A DNA stretch of 64,000 bases from Pseudomonas sp. S35 (GTDB lineage Bacteria; Pseudomonadota; Gammaproteobacteria; Pseudomonadales; Pseudomonadaceae): assembly GCF_009866765.1 (NCBI RefSeq), contig NZ_CP019431.1, positions 1,302,001 to 1,366,000 of the forward strand, read 5' to 3'. The notes under the pieces are model-generated. The model was not told the DNA's origin and ran no database searches. It saw nothing but the letters and a program-made list of their open reading frames with translations. The translations under genes were made by a program, and so were the position numbers. Each line of letters begins with the position of its first letter. Within the stretch, counting starts at the first letter, position 1. This document shows positions 9,196 through 20,017 of this stretch, piece after piece.

Positions 9196-9624
9196 TCAGA
9201 GTCGTTGTAGCCGGTGATCTTGCAAAGGATAGCCCTGTTCGCGGTAGAAACGGAAACTCTCCCGCGCGGCCTGACGAATAGCCGGATCCTCCACCACGAC
9301 TTCGGCTACACGGGCGAAGGCCTTGGCAAAGGGAGGGACTTTCAGGTCCAGGTTGACCAGCAGGTCATGGTGATCGCCGCAGGTGTCGCCCACTCCCAGT
9401 ACCACCAGGCCTTCGGGCTCTGATTCGGCAGGGCCGTGAGGCACGAAGCTTTCGCCTTTGAAGCGCCACAGGCGGGCGTCGAGTTCGTCGCGTTGGGCGC
9501 CATCGCTGCAATGCAGGTAGATGCGGTGGCCCATGCGCCAGGCTTTTTCGGTGAGTTTGCAGGCAAAGTCCAGGCGCGCGAGGGGGTCGGCGCTGGGCAA
9601 TATATAGAAGTCGACTTGGGTCAT
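9196..9624 (-). CDS. holC: DNA polymerase III subunit chi
   Basis: A 142-residue protein matching HolC, the chi subunit of the DNA polymerase III clamp loader. With psi, chi links the holoenzyme to single-strand binding protein. Family features include the N-terminal VDFYILPSAD.. strand, the CKLTEKAWRMGHRIYLHC helix-strand, and the FVPHGPAESEPEGLVVLG segment. It sits between pepA (upstream, same strand) and a short hypothetical gene. The pepA-holC-valS order is common in gammaproteobacteria and supports the call. Confidence 0.93.
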   Translation of the reverse strand: MTQVDFYILPSADPLARLDFACKLTEKAWRMGHRIYLHCSDGAQRDELDARLWRFKGESFVPHGPAESEPEGLVVLGVGDTCGDHHDLLVNLDLKVPPFAKAFARVAEVVVEDPAIRQAARESFRFYREQGYPLQDHRLQRL

Positions 9625-9675
9625 TGCGGTTCCTGAGGCCGGGGCGGCGTGAGGGCCGCCCCGGCATCTTCAGTT

Positions 9676-11421
<1,746 letters not shown>

Positions 11422-11449
11422 TTAGCCTGACAACCCTGGAGTGTCTGGT

Positions 11450-12568
11450 TTGATCGTCTTCCGTTATTTGTCCCGCGAAGTCCTGTTGACCCTGAGTGCC
11501 GTGAGTGCGGTATTGCTGGTCATCATCATGAGTGGTCGTTTCGTCAAATACCTGGCCCAGGCTGCCTCCGGCGCCCTGGACCCGGGTTCGTTGTTCCTGA
11601 TCATGGGCTTTCGCCTGCCGGGTTTCCTGCAATTGATCCTGCCGCTGGGCCTGTTCCTCGGGATCCTGCTGGCCTATGGCCGCTTGTACCTTGAAAGCGA
11701 AATGACCGTGCTCTCGGCCACCGGCATGAGCCAGCAGCGCCTGTTGGGCATGACGATGATCCCGGCGGCTGGCGTTGCGCTGATCGTTGCCTGGCTGAGC
11801 TTGAGCCTGGCGCCCCAGGGCGCCATGCAGTTTCAGTTGGTACTGAACAAGCAGGACGCGATGACCGAGTTCGACACTCTCGAACCCGGCCGTTTCCAGG
11901 CACTCAATGACGGTACCCGGGTGACCTACACCGAAACCCTCACCGAGGACCGTGCCAACCTGGGCGGGGTGTTCATCTCCGAGAAGCGTCTGGGCCAAGA
12001 CAAGAAAGACCGTGGCATTTCCGTGCTGGTTGCCGATTCCGGGCGCCAGGAAGTGCGTCCGGACGGCAGCCGCTACTTGATCCTGGAAAATGGCTACCGC
12101 TATGACGGCAGCCCTGGCCAGGCCGATTACCGTGCCATCAAGTACGACACCTATGGCGTGTTGCTCGCCCGCCCGGACGTCAGCGGCGAAGTCACCGACC
12201 GCGATGCGATCCCCACGCAAGAGCTGTTCGGCAGCAAGGAGCTACGCTCCATCGCCGAGCTGCAATGGCGTATTTCCCTGCCGCTCTTGGTGTTTATCGT
12301 GACGCTGATGGCTGTGCCGTTGTCGCGCGTCAACCCGCGCCAGGGGCGCTTTCTCAAGCTGCTGCCGGCGATCCTGCTGTACATGGCCTACCTCACCATC
12401 CTGATTTCCGCCCGCGGTTCCCTGGAGAAAGGCAAGCTGTCGCCGACCCTGGGCCTGTGGTGGGTACACGGGATCTTCCTGGTGATCGGCCTGGGCCTGC
12501 TCTACTGGGAACCTATCCGTTTGAAAATGATGAGCCGTCGTGGCCAGAAGGAGTTGGCTCGTGGCTAA
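11450..12568 (+). CDS. lptF: LPS export ABC transporter permease LptF
   Basis: A 372-residue inner-membrane permease of the LptB2FG complex that extracts LPS from the inner membrane and feeds it to the LptC/A/D bridge. Six membrane helices are predicted: three at residues about 10-120 and three after ~270. A periplasmic beta-jellyroll lies between them (MTEFDTLEPGRFQAL... ELRSIAELQWR). I place the start at TTG 11450 (IVFRYLSREVL follows) because GGAG at 11438-11441 is 8 bases upstream; a GTG at 11441 overlaps that site. The 3' end overlaps lptG by 8 bases. Confidence 0.92.
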   Translation: MIVFRYLSREVLLTLSAVSAVLLVIIMSGRFVKYLAQAASGALDPGSLFLIMGFRLPGFLQLILPLGLFLGILLAYGRLYLESEMTVLSATGMSQQRLLGMTMIPAAGVALIVAWLSLSLAPQGAMQFQLVLNKQDAMTEFDTLEPGRFQALNDGTRVTYTETLTEDRANLGGVFISEKRLGQDKKDRGISVLVADSGRQEVRPDGSRYLILENGYRYDGSPGQADYRAIKYDTYGVLLARPDVSGEVTDRDAIPTQELFGSKELRSIAELQWRISLPLLVFIVTLMAVPLSRVNPRQGRFLKLLPAILLYMAYLTILISARGSLEKGKLSPTLGLWWVHGIFLVIGLGLLYWEPIRLKMMSRRGQKELARG

Positions 12569-13640
12569 GCTCGATCGCTACATTGGTAGCAGCGTCCTGA
12601 TCGCCATCCTGGCGGTCCTGGGCATCATCCTTGGTTTGGCTTCGCTGTTCGCCTTCATCGATGAAGTGGGCAACGTCAGCGACACCTACACCGTGTGGGA
12701 CGTCATGAGCTACGTGGCGCTCACGGCCCCGCGCCGTCTCTACGACATGATGCCGATGGCTGCGCTGATCGGCTGCCTGATCGGCCTGGGTAGCCTGGCC
12801 AGCAACAGCGAACTGACCATCATGCGTGCCGCGGGCGTGTCCATCGGTCGTATCGTCTGGGCGGTGATGAAGCCAATGCTGCTGCTGATGCTGTGCAGCG
12901 TGCTGATCGGTGAATATGTCGCGCCGCCGGCCGAAACCACGGCCCAGGCCAATCGTGCCCTGGCCCAGGGGTCGGGCGACGCGCAAAGCTCCAAGCATGG
13001 CCTGTGGCACCGCCAGGGCGATGAATTCATCCACATCAACGCCGTGCAACCGGGCGGCCTGTTGATCGGTGTGACGCGCTACACCTTCGATAAAGAACGT
13101 CACATGCTGTCGTCCAGCTTCGCCAAACGTGCGCAGTACAGCGGCGAAAAGTGGCAACTGACTGATATCACTACCACGCACTTTCGCAATGTCGGCCAAG
13201 GCACCAAGGCCAGTACCGAAGTGATCAATGTGCCGAGTGAAGAGTGGGACATCGCCCTCAAGCCGCAATTGCTCAATACCGTGGTGATGATCCCCGAAAG
13301 CCTGCCGATCTCCGGGTTGTGGGGCTATATCCACTACCTCAAGGATCAGGGCCTGAACAACGGACGCTACTGGTTGGCGTTCTGGGTCAAGGTGCTGCAA
13401 CCGGTGGTGACGGCTGCGCTGGTGCTGATGGCCATTTCGTTCATCTTCGGTCCGTTGCGCTCCGTGACCCTGGGCCAGCGGGTATTTACCGGTGTGCTGG
13501 TGGGCTTCACCTTCCGTATTGCCCAGGACCTGCTTGGCCCTTCCAGCCTGGTGTTCGGTTTCTCGCCGTTGTTTGCCGTGCTGGTGCCGACCACTATCTG
13601 CGCCGTGGCCGGGTTATGGCTGTTGCGTCGAGCCGGCTGA
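12561..13640 (+). CDS. lptG: LPS export ABC transporter permease LptG
   Basis: A 359-residue partner permease of LptF with the same 3+3 helix layout and central periplasmic domain. The start is GTG 12561 (VAKLDRYIGSSVL) with AGAAGGAG 9 bases upstream; it overlaps the end of lptF, so translation is coupled. Conserved pieces include LKLDRYIG-type N-terminus, LASNSELTIMRAAGVS and the GPLRSVTLGQRVFTGVLVGF segment near the C-terminus. A strong terminator follows 15 bases after the stop, closing the lptFG operon. Confidence 0.95.
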   Translation: MAKLDRYIGSSVLIAILAVLGIILGLASLFAFIDEVGNVSDTYTVWDVMSYVALTAPRRLYDMMPMAALIGCLIGLGSLASNSELTIMRAAGVSIGRIVWAVMKPMLLLMLCSVLIGEYVAPPAETTAQANRALAQGSGDAQSSKHGLWHRQGDEFIHINAVQPGGLLIGVTRYTFDKERHMLSSSFAKRAQYSGEKWQLTDITTTHFRNVGQGTKASTEVINVPSEEWDIALKPQLLNTVVMIPESLPISGLWGYIHYLKDQGLNNGRYWLAFWVKVLQPVVTAALVLMAISFIFGPLRSVTLGQRVFTGVLVGFTFRIAQDLLGPSSLVFGFSPLFAVLVPTTICAVAGLWLLRRAG

Positions 13641-13655
13641 TACCGGGCTTATGCA

Positions 13656-13692
13656 CAAAAAATGCCCCGCTCGAATGAGCGGGGCATTTTTG
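13656..13692 (+). terminator. terminator after lptG
   Basis: Perfect stem ATGCCCCGCTC-GAAT-GAGCGGGGCAT with A-run before and TTTTTG after. It separates lptFG from the lepA operon. Confidence 0.93.
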
Positions 13693-13791
13693 TTCTGGTC
13701 AGCAAAGATGACGTCTGGCCGAAGCTTCAGGTACAATTCCCGGCTATTTTTCAGCGGGCAATCTGCCTGCAGCCTTTTTGAGTGTTGATCC

Positions 13792-15591
13792 GTGAGTGAT
13801 TTGAGTCATATCCGCAATTTCTCCATCATCGCCCACATTGACCATGGTAAGTCGACGCTGGCCGATCGATTCATCCAGATGTGCGGCGGCCTTGCCGAGC
13901 GTGAAATGGAAGCCCAGGTACTGGACTCCATGGACCTCGAACGCGAGCGCGGGATCACCATCAAGGCCCACAGCGTTACCCTGTACTACACCGCCAAAGA
14001 CGGTATCAAGTACCAGCTGAACTTCATTGACACCCCGGGCCACGTCGATTTCACCTACGAAGTCAGCCGTTCCCTGGCGGCCTGCGAAGGCGCGCTGCTG
14101 GTGGTGGACGCGGGTCAGGGCGTTGAAGCCCAGTCCGTGGCCAACTGCTACACCGCCATCGAGCAAGGCCTGGAAGTCATGCCGGTGCTGAACAAGATCG
14201 ACCTGCCACAGGCCGATCCGGACCGCGTAAAAGAAGAAATCGAAAAAATCATCGGCATTGACGCCACCGACGCCGTCGAGTGCAGCGCCAAGACCGGCCT
14301 GGGCGTCGACGAAGTGCTCGAACGCCTGGTCAAGACCATTCCCGCGCCGACCGGCAACTACGAAGATCCGCTGCAAGCGTTGATCATCGACTCCTGGTTC
14401 GACAACTACCTGGGCGTTGTCTCCCTGGTACGCGTGCGCCACGGCCGTGTGAAGAAGGGCGACAAGATCCTGGTCAAGTCCACCGGCAAGATCCACCTGG
14501 TGGACAGCGTCGGTGTCTTCAACCCCAAGCACACCGCGACCACTGATCTGAAAGCCGGTGAAGTAGGTTTCATCATCGCCGGTATCAAGGACATTCACGG
14601 TGCGCCGGTCGGTGACACCCTGACCTTGAGCTCCACCCCCGACGTCGACGTGCTGCCGGGCTTCAAACGCATCCAGCCGCAGGTTTACGCCGGCCTGTTC
14701 CCGGTCAGCTCCGACGACTTCGAAGACTTCCGCGAAGCCCTGCAGAAGCTCACCCTCAACGACTCGTCGTTGCAGTACACCCCGGAAAGCTCCGACGCCC
14801 TGGGCTTCGGCTTCCGCTGCGGGTTCCTCGGCATGCTGCACATGGAGATCATCCAGGAGCGCCTTGAGCGCGAATACGACCTGGACCTGATCACCACCGC
14901 GCCAACGGTTATTTTTGAGCTGCTGCTCAAAACCGGTGAAACGATTTACGTCGACAACCCGTCCAAGCTCCCAGACCTGTCTTCCATCGAAGACATGCGC
15001 GAGCCGATCGTGCGCGCCAATATCCTGGTGCCGCAGGAACACCTGGGCAACGTCATTACCCTGTGTATCGAAAAGCGTGGCGTACAGCACGACATGCTGT
15101 TCCTCGGTACCCAGGTGCAAGTGACCTACGATTTGCCGATGAACGAAGTGGTCCTGGACTTCTTCGACCGTCTCAAATCCACCAGTCGCGGCTATGCTTC
15201 GCTGGATTACCATTTCGACCGTTACCAATCGGCTAATCTGGTGAAACTGGATGTGTTGATCAACGGCGACAAGGTCGATGCCCTGGCACTCATCGTGCAC
15301 AAGGACAATGCGCACTACAAAGGTCGCCAGTTGACCGAGAAGATGAAAGAACTGATTCCGCGCCAGATGTTCGACGTCGCGATCCAGGCCGCCATTGGCG
15401 GGCAGATCATTGCACGGACCTCCGTCAAGGCTCTCAGAAAGAACGTACTGGCCAAATGCTACGGCGGTGACGTAAGCCGTAAGCGCAAGCTGCTTGAGAA
15501 GCAAAAGGCCGGTAAAAAACGCATGAAGCAAGTGGGCAACGTGGAAATTCCACAAGAAGCCTTCCTTGCGGTGCTCAGGTTGGATAGTTAG
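13792..15591 (+). CDS. lepA: elongation factor 4 (LepA)
   Basis: A 599-residue translational GTPase, exactly the E. coli length. G1 is AHIDHGKST, the switch region RERGIT, G3 DTPGHVDF, G4 NKID, G5 SAKTG. EF-G-like domains II, III and V and the unique C-terminal domain ([26 protein letters not shown]...) follow. LepA acts on stalled ribosomes and in 30S assembly or initiation. The start is GTG at 13792 ([16 protein letters not shown]). It is the first gene of a lepA-lepB-rnc-era string, which ties translation, secretion and RNA processing together as in other gammaproteobacteria. Confidence 0.98.
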   Translation: MSDLSHIRNFSIIAHIDHGKSTLADRFIQMCGGLAEREMEAQVLDSMDLERERGITIKAHSVTLYYTAKDGIKYQLNFIDTPGHVDFTYEVSRSLAACEGALLVVDAGQGVEAQSVANCYTAIEQGLEVMPVLNKIDLPQADPDRVKEEIEKIIGIDATDAVECSAKTGLGVDEVLERLVKTIPAPTGNYEDPLQALIIDSWFDNYLGVVSLVRVRHGRVKKGDKILVKSTGKIHLVDSVGVFNPKHTATTDLKAGEVGFIIAGIKDIHGAPVGDTLTLSSTPDVDVLPGFKRIQPQVYAGLFPVSSDDFEDFREALQKLTLNDSSLQYTPESSDALGFGFRCGFLGMLHMEIIQERLEREYDLDLITTAPTVIFELLLKTGETIYVDNPSKLPDLSSIEDMREPIVRANILVPQEHLGNVITLCIEKRGVQHDMLFLGTQVQVTYDLPMNEVVLDFFDRLKSTSRGYASLDYHFDRYQSANLVKLDVLINGDKVDALALIVHKDNAHYKGRQLTEKMKELIPRQMFDVAIQAAIGGQIIARTSVKALRKNVLAKCYGGDVSRKRKLLEKQKAGKKRMKQVGNVEIPQEAFLAVLRLDS

Positions 15592-15596
15592 GTCCT

Positions 15597-16451
15597 ATGT
15601 CGCTAAATTTCCCGCTGTTGCTGGTCATCGCCGTTGCCGTTTGCGGTCTCCTGGCGTTGCTCGATCTGGTGTTCTTCGCCCCGCGTCGGCGGGCGGCTAT
15701 CGCGTCCTATCAGGGCAGCGTCAGCCAGCCCGATGGCGTGGTGATCGAGAAGCTGAACAAAGAGCCGTTGCTGGTTGAATACGGCAAGTCGTTCTTCCCG
15801 GTGTTGTTCATCGTGCTGGTGCTGCGTTCGTTCCTGGTGGAGCCGTTTCAGATCCCTTCGGGCTCGATGAAACCTACCCTGGACGTCGGCGACTTCATCC
15901 TGGTGAACAAGTTTTCCTACGGGATTCGCCTGCCGGTGATCGACAAGAAGGTCATCGAAGTCGGTGATCCGCAGCGCGGCGATGTGATGGTGTTCCGCTA
16001 CCCAAGCGACCCGAACGTCAACTACATCAAGCGTGTGGTCGGCCTGCCGGGCGATGTGATTCGCTACACCAGCGACAAGCGCCTGTTCATCAACGGCGAA
16101 TCGGTGGCCGAGAAACTGCTTGGCTCCGAGCCGAACAGCCTGGGCAGCGCCGAGCTGTACCAAGAGAAACTCGGTGCGGTAGAGCACGAAATCCGCAAGG
16201 AAATGAGCCGCTACCGCGCGATGCCTGATGGCGAGTGGAAAGTGCCGGCCGGGCACTATTTCATGATGGGCGACAACCGTGACAACTCCAATGACAGCCG
16301 CTACTGGGATGATCCCAACATTCCCAAGGAGTTGCTGGGCATGGTTCCCGACCAGAATATCGTCGGCAAGGCCTTCGCGGTCTGGATGAGCTGGCCGGAA
16401 CCCAAGCTCAGCCACCTGCCGAACTTCTCGCGGGTCGGGCTGATCAAGTAA
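15597..16451 (+). CDS. lepB: signal peptidase I
   Basis: A 284-residue type I signal peptidase. Two N-terminal membrane helices (residues about 4-22 and 60-78) place the catalytic domain in the periplasm. The catalytic Ser is Ser90 in IPSGSMKPTL and the general-base Lys is Lys145 in YIKRVVGLPGD, the same numbers as in E. coli. The substrate-binding strand MGDNRDNSNDSRYWD is also present. It cleaves Sec/Tat signal peptides. The start lies 5 bases past lepA, so the two are co-translated. In P. aeruginosa a DUF4845 gene usually follows; here the next gene is rnc after a 161-base gap. Confidence 0.97.
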   Translation: MSLNFPLLLVIAVAVCGLLALLDLVFFAPRRRAAIASYQGSVSQPDGVVIEKLNKEPLLVEYGKSFFPVLFIVLVLRSFLVEPFQIPSGSMKPTLDVGDFILVNKFSYGIRLPVIDKKVIEVGDPQRGDVMVFRYPSDPNVNYIKRVVGLPGDVIRYTSDKRLFINGESVAEKLLGSEPNSLGSAELYQEKLGAVEHEIRKEMSRYRAMPDGEWKVPAGHYFMMGDNRDNSNDSRYWDDPNIPKELLGMVPDQNIVGKAFAVWMSWPEPKLSHLPNFSRVGLIK

Positions 16452-16612
16452 TACAAGCGGCGCTGTGAACACAGCGCCGACTGCTTTTCTGGGGCTAGGA
16501 CAATTCCGGCGCCAGGCTGTAACCATCAGGATTTGAATTTGAACACTGCGTCAATCGTCGATGGCCGCCGGTGCCACCCACTAGATATGCAGCAACTAGG
16601 TATGGATAAACC
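16452..16612 (+). promoter_or_regulatory. lepB-rnc intergenic region with stem-loop
   Basis: CGGCGCTGTG pairs perfectly with CACAGCGCCG (about 16459-16480, 2-base loop), followed by ACTGCTTTTC. This could be a weak terminator or an RNase III-type processing stem. RNase III cleaves its own leader in E. coli, so a double-stranded element upstream of rnc would fit autoregulation. No coding sequence is seen here. Confidence 0.4.
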
Positions 16613-17302
16613 GTGACCGTTTCGCTAAGTCGTTTAGAGCGCCAGCTCGGCTACACCTTCAAGGACCAGGAATTGATGGTCCTTGCCCTCACACATCGCA
16701 GCTTTGCAGGGCGCAATAACGAGCGCCTGGAATTCCTCGGTGATGCCATCCTCAATTTCGCCGCCGGTGAGGCGCTGTTCGAGCGCTTCCCGCAAGCGCG
16801 TGAAGGCCAGCTGTCGCGCTTGCGCGCCCGCCTGGTAAAAGGCGAGACCCTGGCCGTGCTGGCCCGTGGTTTCGGCTTGGGCGAGTACCTGCGCCTGGGT
16901 TCCGGTGAATTGAAAAGCGGTGGCTTTCGTCGCGAATCGATCCTGGCCGATGCCCTCGAGGCCTTGATCGGTGCGATCTACCTCGATGCCGGGATGGAAA
17001 CGGCCAAGGAGCGCGTGGTCGCCTGGCTGGCTTCGGAGATCGAAAGCCTCACGCTGGTCGACACCAACAAAGATCCCAAGACCCGCCTGCAGGAATACCT
17101 GCAGTCCCGTGGTTGCGAACTGCCACGCTATGAAGTGGTGGATATCCAGGGTGAGCCCCATTGCCGCGTATTCTTCGTGGAATGTGAAATCACCTTACTG
17201 AACGAAAAAAGCCGAGGTCAGGGTGTGAGCCGTCGCATTGCCGAACAGGTAGCGGCCGCAGCAGCACTGATTGCCCTGGGCGTGGAGAATGGCCATGACT
17301 GA
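16613..17302 (+). CDS. rnc: ribonuclease III
   Basis: A 229-residue double-strand-specific endoribonuclease. The signature RNase III motif [12 protein letters not shown] lies at residues about 37-48, and the second metal-binding acidic patch is in [14 protein letters not shown] double-stranded RNA-binding domain occupies residues ~155-225 ([14 protein letters not shown] ... [18 protein letters not shown]). It processes rRNA precursors and some mRNAs. The GTG start at 16613 gives [14 protein letters not shown]. Its 3' end overlaps the era start by 8 bases. Confidence 0.97.
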   Translation: MTVSLSRLERQLGYTFKDQELMVLALTHRSFAGRNNERLEFLGDAILNFAAGEALFERFPQAREGQLSRLRARLVKGETLAVLARGFGLGEYLRLGSGELKSGGFRRESILADALEALIGAIYLDAGMETAKERVVAWLASEIESLTLVDTNKDPKTRLQEYLQSRGCELPRYEVVDIQGEPHCRVFFVECEITLLNEKSRGQGVSRRIAEQVAAAAALIALGVENGHD

Positions 17303-18197
17303 TTCAACCGCAACACGCTGTGGCTATGTTGCCATCGTTGGCCGCCCGAACGTGGGCAAGTCCACGTTGCTGAACCACATCCTCGGCCAGAAGCTCGCGA
17401 TCACCTCGCGCAAGCCGCAGACCACTCGCCACAACATGCTGGGCATCAAGACCGAAGGCAGCGTGCAAGCGGTCTACGTCGACACCCCAGGCATGCACAA
17501 GGGCGGCGAGAAAGCCCTGAACCGCTACATGAACAAGACCGCTTCGGCGGCGTTGAAAGATGTCGACGTGGTGATCTTCGTCGTCGACCGCACCAAGTGG
17601 ACCGACGAAGACCAGATGGTGCTTGAGCGTGTGCAATACGTCACCGGCCCGTTGATCGTCGCGCTGAACAAGACCGACCGCATCGAGGACAAAGCCGAGT
17701 TGATGCCGCACCTGACCTGGTTGCAGGAACAACTGCCGAACGCCCAGATCATGCCGATCTCGGCCCAGCACGGTCACAACCTCGAAGCCCTGGAGCGCGT
17801 GATCGCTGGCTACCTGCCGGAGAACGAGCACTTCTTCCCGGAAGACCAGATCACCGACCGCAGCAGCCGCTTCCTCGCCGCCGAACTGGTCCGCGAGAAA
17901 ATCATGCGCCAGATGGGCGCCGAGCTGCCGTACCAGATCACCGTCGAAATCGAAGAGTTCAAGCAGCAGGGCAAGACCCTGCACATCCATGCGCTGATCC
18001 TCGTCGAACGTGACGGCCAGAAGAAAATCATCATTGGCGACAAGGGCGAGCGCATCAAGCGCATCGGCACCGAGGCGCGCAAGGACATGGAATTGCTGTT
18101 CGACTCCAAGATCATGCTCAACCTGTGGGTGAAGGTTAAGGGCGGCTGGTCCGATGATGAGCGTGCACTGCGCTCCCTGGGCTACGGCGACCTGTAA
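17295..18197 (+). CDS. era: GTPase Era
   Basis: A 300-residue GTPase with C-terminal KH domain. G1 is [10 protein letters not shown]3 DTPG, G4 NKTD; the KH region ends [22 protein letters not shown]. Era binds the 3' end of 16S rRNA and is needed for 30S maturation. The start at ATG 17295 has GGAG 7 bases upstream and overlaps rnc by 8 bases (coupled). Two further upstream ATG codons in frame would add residues not found in the family. Confidence 0.96.
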   Translation: MTDSTATRCGYVAIVGRPNVGKSTLLNHILGQKLAITSRKPQTTRHNMLGIKTEGSVQAVYVDTPGMHKGGEKALNRYMNKTASAALKDVDVVIFVVDRTKWTDEDQMVLERVQYVTGPLIVALNKTDRIEDKAELMPHLTWLQEQLPNAQIMPISAQHGHNLEALERVIAGYLPENEHFFPEDQITDRSSRFLAAELVREKIMRQMGAELPYQITVEIEEFKQQGKTLHIHALILVERDGQKKIIIGDKGERIKRIGTEARKDMELLFDSKIMLNLWVKVKGGWSDDERALRSLGYGDL

Positions 18198-18216
18198 GGA
18201 CACCGCAGGACAAAAA

Positions 18217-18305
18217 TGTGGGAGGGGGCGTGCCCCCGATGGCGGTGGGTCAGTTAATAACTAAGTGACTGAACCACCGCCATCGGGGGCAAGCCCCCTC
18301 CCACA
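18217..18305. repeat. REPIN between era and recO
   Basis: Inverted pair: TGTGGGAGGGGGCGTGCCCCC at left, GGGGGCAAGCCCCCTCCCACA at right; the inner parts (CGATGGCGGT and ACCGCCATCG) also pair, making a near-complete hairpin of ~89 bases. It separates the lepA operon from recO on the same strand. Confidence 0.92.
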
Positions 18306-18338
18306 TTAGGTTTGTGTTGTTTTCAAGATAGAGACCCC

Positions 18339-19028
18339 ATGTCCCAATCCCAACCCCCCAGCCAACTCGCCTACGTCCTGCACAGCCGCGCCTACCGCGA
18401 GACGAGCGCCCTGGTGGACTTCCTCACGCCTCAAGGTCGCCTGCGCGCGGTGTTGCGTAGCGCACGGGGCAAGGCGGGTACGTTGGCGCGGCCCTTCGTG
18501 GCGTTGGACGTGGAGTTTCGTGGCAAGGGCGAGCTGAAGAACGTCGGCCGCCTGGAAAGCGTCGGCACTTCAGCCTGGCTCAATGGCGATGCACTGTTCA
18601 GCGGCCTCTACCTAAATGAGCTGCTGATCCGCCTGTTGCCCGCCGAAGACCCGCACCCGGCGGTCTTCGATCATTACGCCGCCACGCTGTTGGCCCTGGC
18701 CGAAGGGCGCCCCTTGGAGCCACTGTTGCGAGCGTTCGAATGGCGCCTGCTGGACGACCTGGGCTACGGCTTCGAATTGAGCAACGACCTGCACGGCGAG
18801 CCCATCGCCGCCGACGGCATGTACCGCCTGCAAGTGGACGCCGGCCTTGAGCGTGTCTACCTGCTGCAGCCGGGCCTGTTCCAGGGCACCGAGCTGTTGG
18901 CCATGAGTGAAGCGGATTGGACGGCGCCGGGCGCCTTGTCCGCTGCCAAGCGCCTGATGCGCCAGGCACTGGCTGTGCACTTGGGCGGACGGCCACTGGT
19001 CAGTCGCGAGTTGTTTCGAAAGCCCTGA
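18339..19028 (+). CDS. recO: DNA repair protein RecO
   Basis: A 229-residue RecO protein of the RecFOR pathway, which loads RecA onto SSB-coated single strands. The N-terminal OB-fold is visible as [34 protein letters not shown], followed by the helical domain ([27 protein letters not shown]). The ATG at 18339 matches the family start; a TTG 27 bases upstream is unlikely. The zinc-finger cysteines of some RecO proteins are absent, as usual in gammaproteobacteria. It sits just upstream of pdxJ, the normal order. Confidence 0.94.
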   Translation: MSQSQPPSQLAYVLHSRAYRETSALVDFLTPQGRLRAVLRSARGKAGTLARPFVALDVEFRGKGELKNVGRLESVGTSAWLNGDALFSGLYLNELLIRLLPAEDPHPAVFDHYAATLLALAEGRPLEPLLRAFEWRLLDDLGYGFELSNDLHGEPIAADGMYRLQVDAGLERVYLLQPGLFQGTELLAMSEADWTAPGALSAAKRLMRQALAVHLGGRPLVSRELFRKP

Positions 19029-19080
19029 CATCCCCGTGTATGCTGTGCAGCGTTTCTTTCCCCTTTTCAGGAGCGCTTCC

Positions 19081-19824
19081 GTGACCACCAGCAATCGCAT
19101 TCTTCTCGGCGTCAACATCGACCACGTCGCCACCCTGCGCCAGGCCCGGGGCACCCGTTACCCTGACCCGGTCAAGGCCGCGCTGGACGCCGAAGAAGCA
19201 GGCGCCGACGGCATCACCGTGCACCTGCGCGAAGACCGCCGTCACATCCAGGAACGCGACGTGCTGTTGCTCAAGGATGTGCTGCAAACCCGCATGAACT
19301 TCGAAATGGGCGTCACCGAAGAAATGATGCTGTTTGCCGAGCGTATCCGCCCGGCGCATATCTGCCTGGTGCCGGAAACCCGTCAGGAATTGACCACCGA
19401 AGGCGGCCTCGACGTGGCTGGCCAGGAAGCGCGGATCAAGGCTGCGGTGGAGCGCCTGTCGAAGATCGGCAGCGAAGTGTCGTTGTTCATCGACGCCGAC
19501 GAGCGCCAGATCGAAGCCTCGCGCCGTGTCGGCGCACCGGCCATCGAACTGCACACCGGCCGTTACGCCGATGCCACCACGCCGACCGAAGTGGCCGATG
19601 AACTGCAACGCATCATCGACGGCGTGAACTGCGGGCTTAATGAAGGCCTGATCGTCAACGCCGGTCATGGCCTGCACTACCACAACGTCGAAGCCGTGGC
19701 CGCGATCAAAGGCATCAACGAGCTGAACATCGGCCATGCGCTGGTGGCTCACGCGCTGTTCGTCGGTTTCAAAGGCGCAGTGGCCGAGATGAAGGCCCTG
19801 ATCCTGGCCGCCGCCAAGCCCTAA
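19081..19824 (+). CDS. pdxJ: pyridoxine 5'-phosphate synthase
   Basis: A 247-residue TIM-barrel enzyme that condenses 1-deoxyxylulose 5-phosphate with aminoacetone phosphate to give pyridoxine 5'-phosphate, the last ring-forming step of vitamin B6 synthesis. Signature regions are [15 protein letters not shown] at the N-terminus, [14 protein letters not shown] and [12 protein letters not shown] near the C-terminus. The GTG start at 19081 has AGGAG 8 bases upstream; the longer open frame has no ribosome site. A REPIN follows the stop. Confidence 0.96.
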   Translation: MTTSNRILLGVNIDHVATLRQARGTRYPDPVKAALDAEEAGADGITVHLREDRRHIQERDVLLLKDVLQTRMNFEMGVTEEMMLFAERIRPAHICLVPETRQELTTEGGLDVAGQEARIKAAVERLSKIGSEVSLFIDADERQIEASRRVGAPAIELHTGRYADATTPTEVADELQRIIDGVNCGLNEGLIVNAGHGLHYHNVEAVAAIKGINELNIGHALVAHALFVGFKGAVAEMKALILAAAKP

Positions 19825-19842
19825 AAAACACTGAAAATCCAA

Positions 19843-19932
19843 TGTGGGAGGGGGCTAGCCCCCGATAGCGGTGTATCAGCCATAAAGGTGGTGGCTGACA
19901 CACTGCTATCGGGGGCAAGCCCCCTCCCACAT
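19843..19932. repeat. REPIN downstream of pdxJ
   Basis: Inverted pair TGTGGGAGGGGGCTAGCCCCC / GGGGGCAAGCCCCCTCCCACA, with CGATAGCGGTGTATC pairing in part with CACTGCTATCG. About 90 bases. Confidence 0.92.
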
Positions 19933-20017
19933 GCGAAGCCTTACTGTTTAGCCGATGCAGGTGTATCGTATCTGCCCTTTGCAGGCCGTGTGCCTGCGGC
20001 AGATACGTGAGGTTGTT

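Noticed and set aside
16602..16616. ATG at 16602 as rnc start
   Set aside because: It is out of frame with rnc and meets a stop after four codons; GTG 16613 fits the family.
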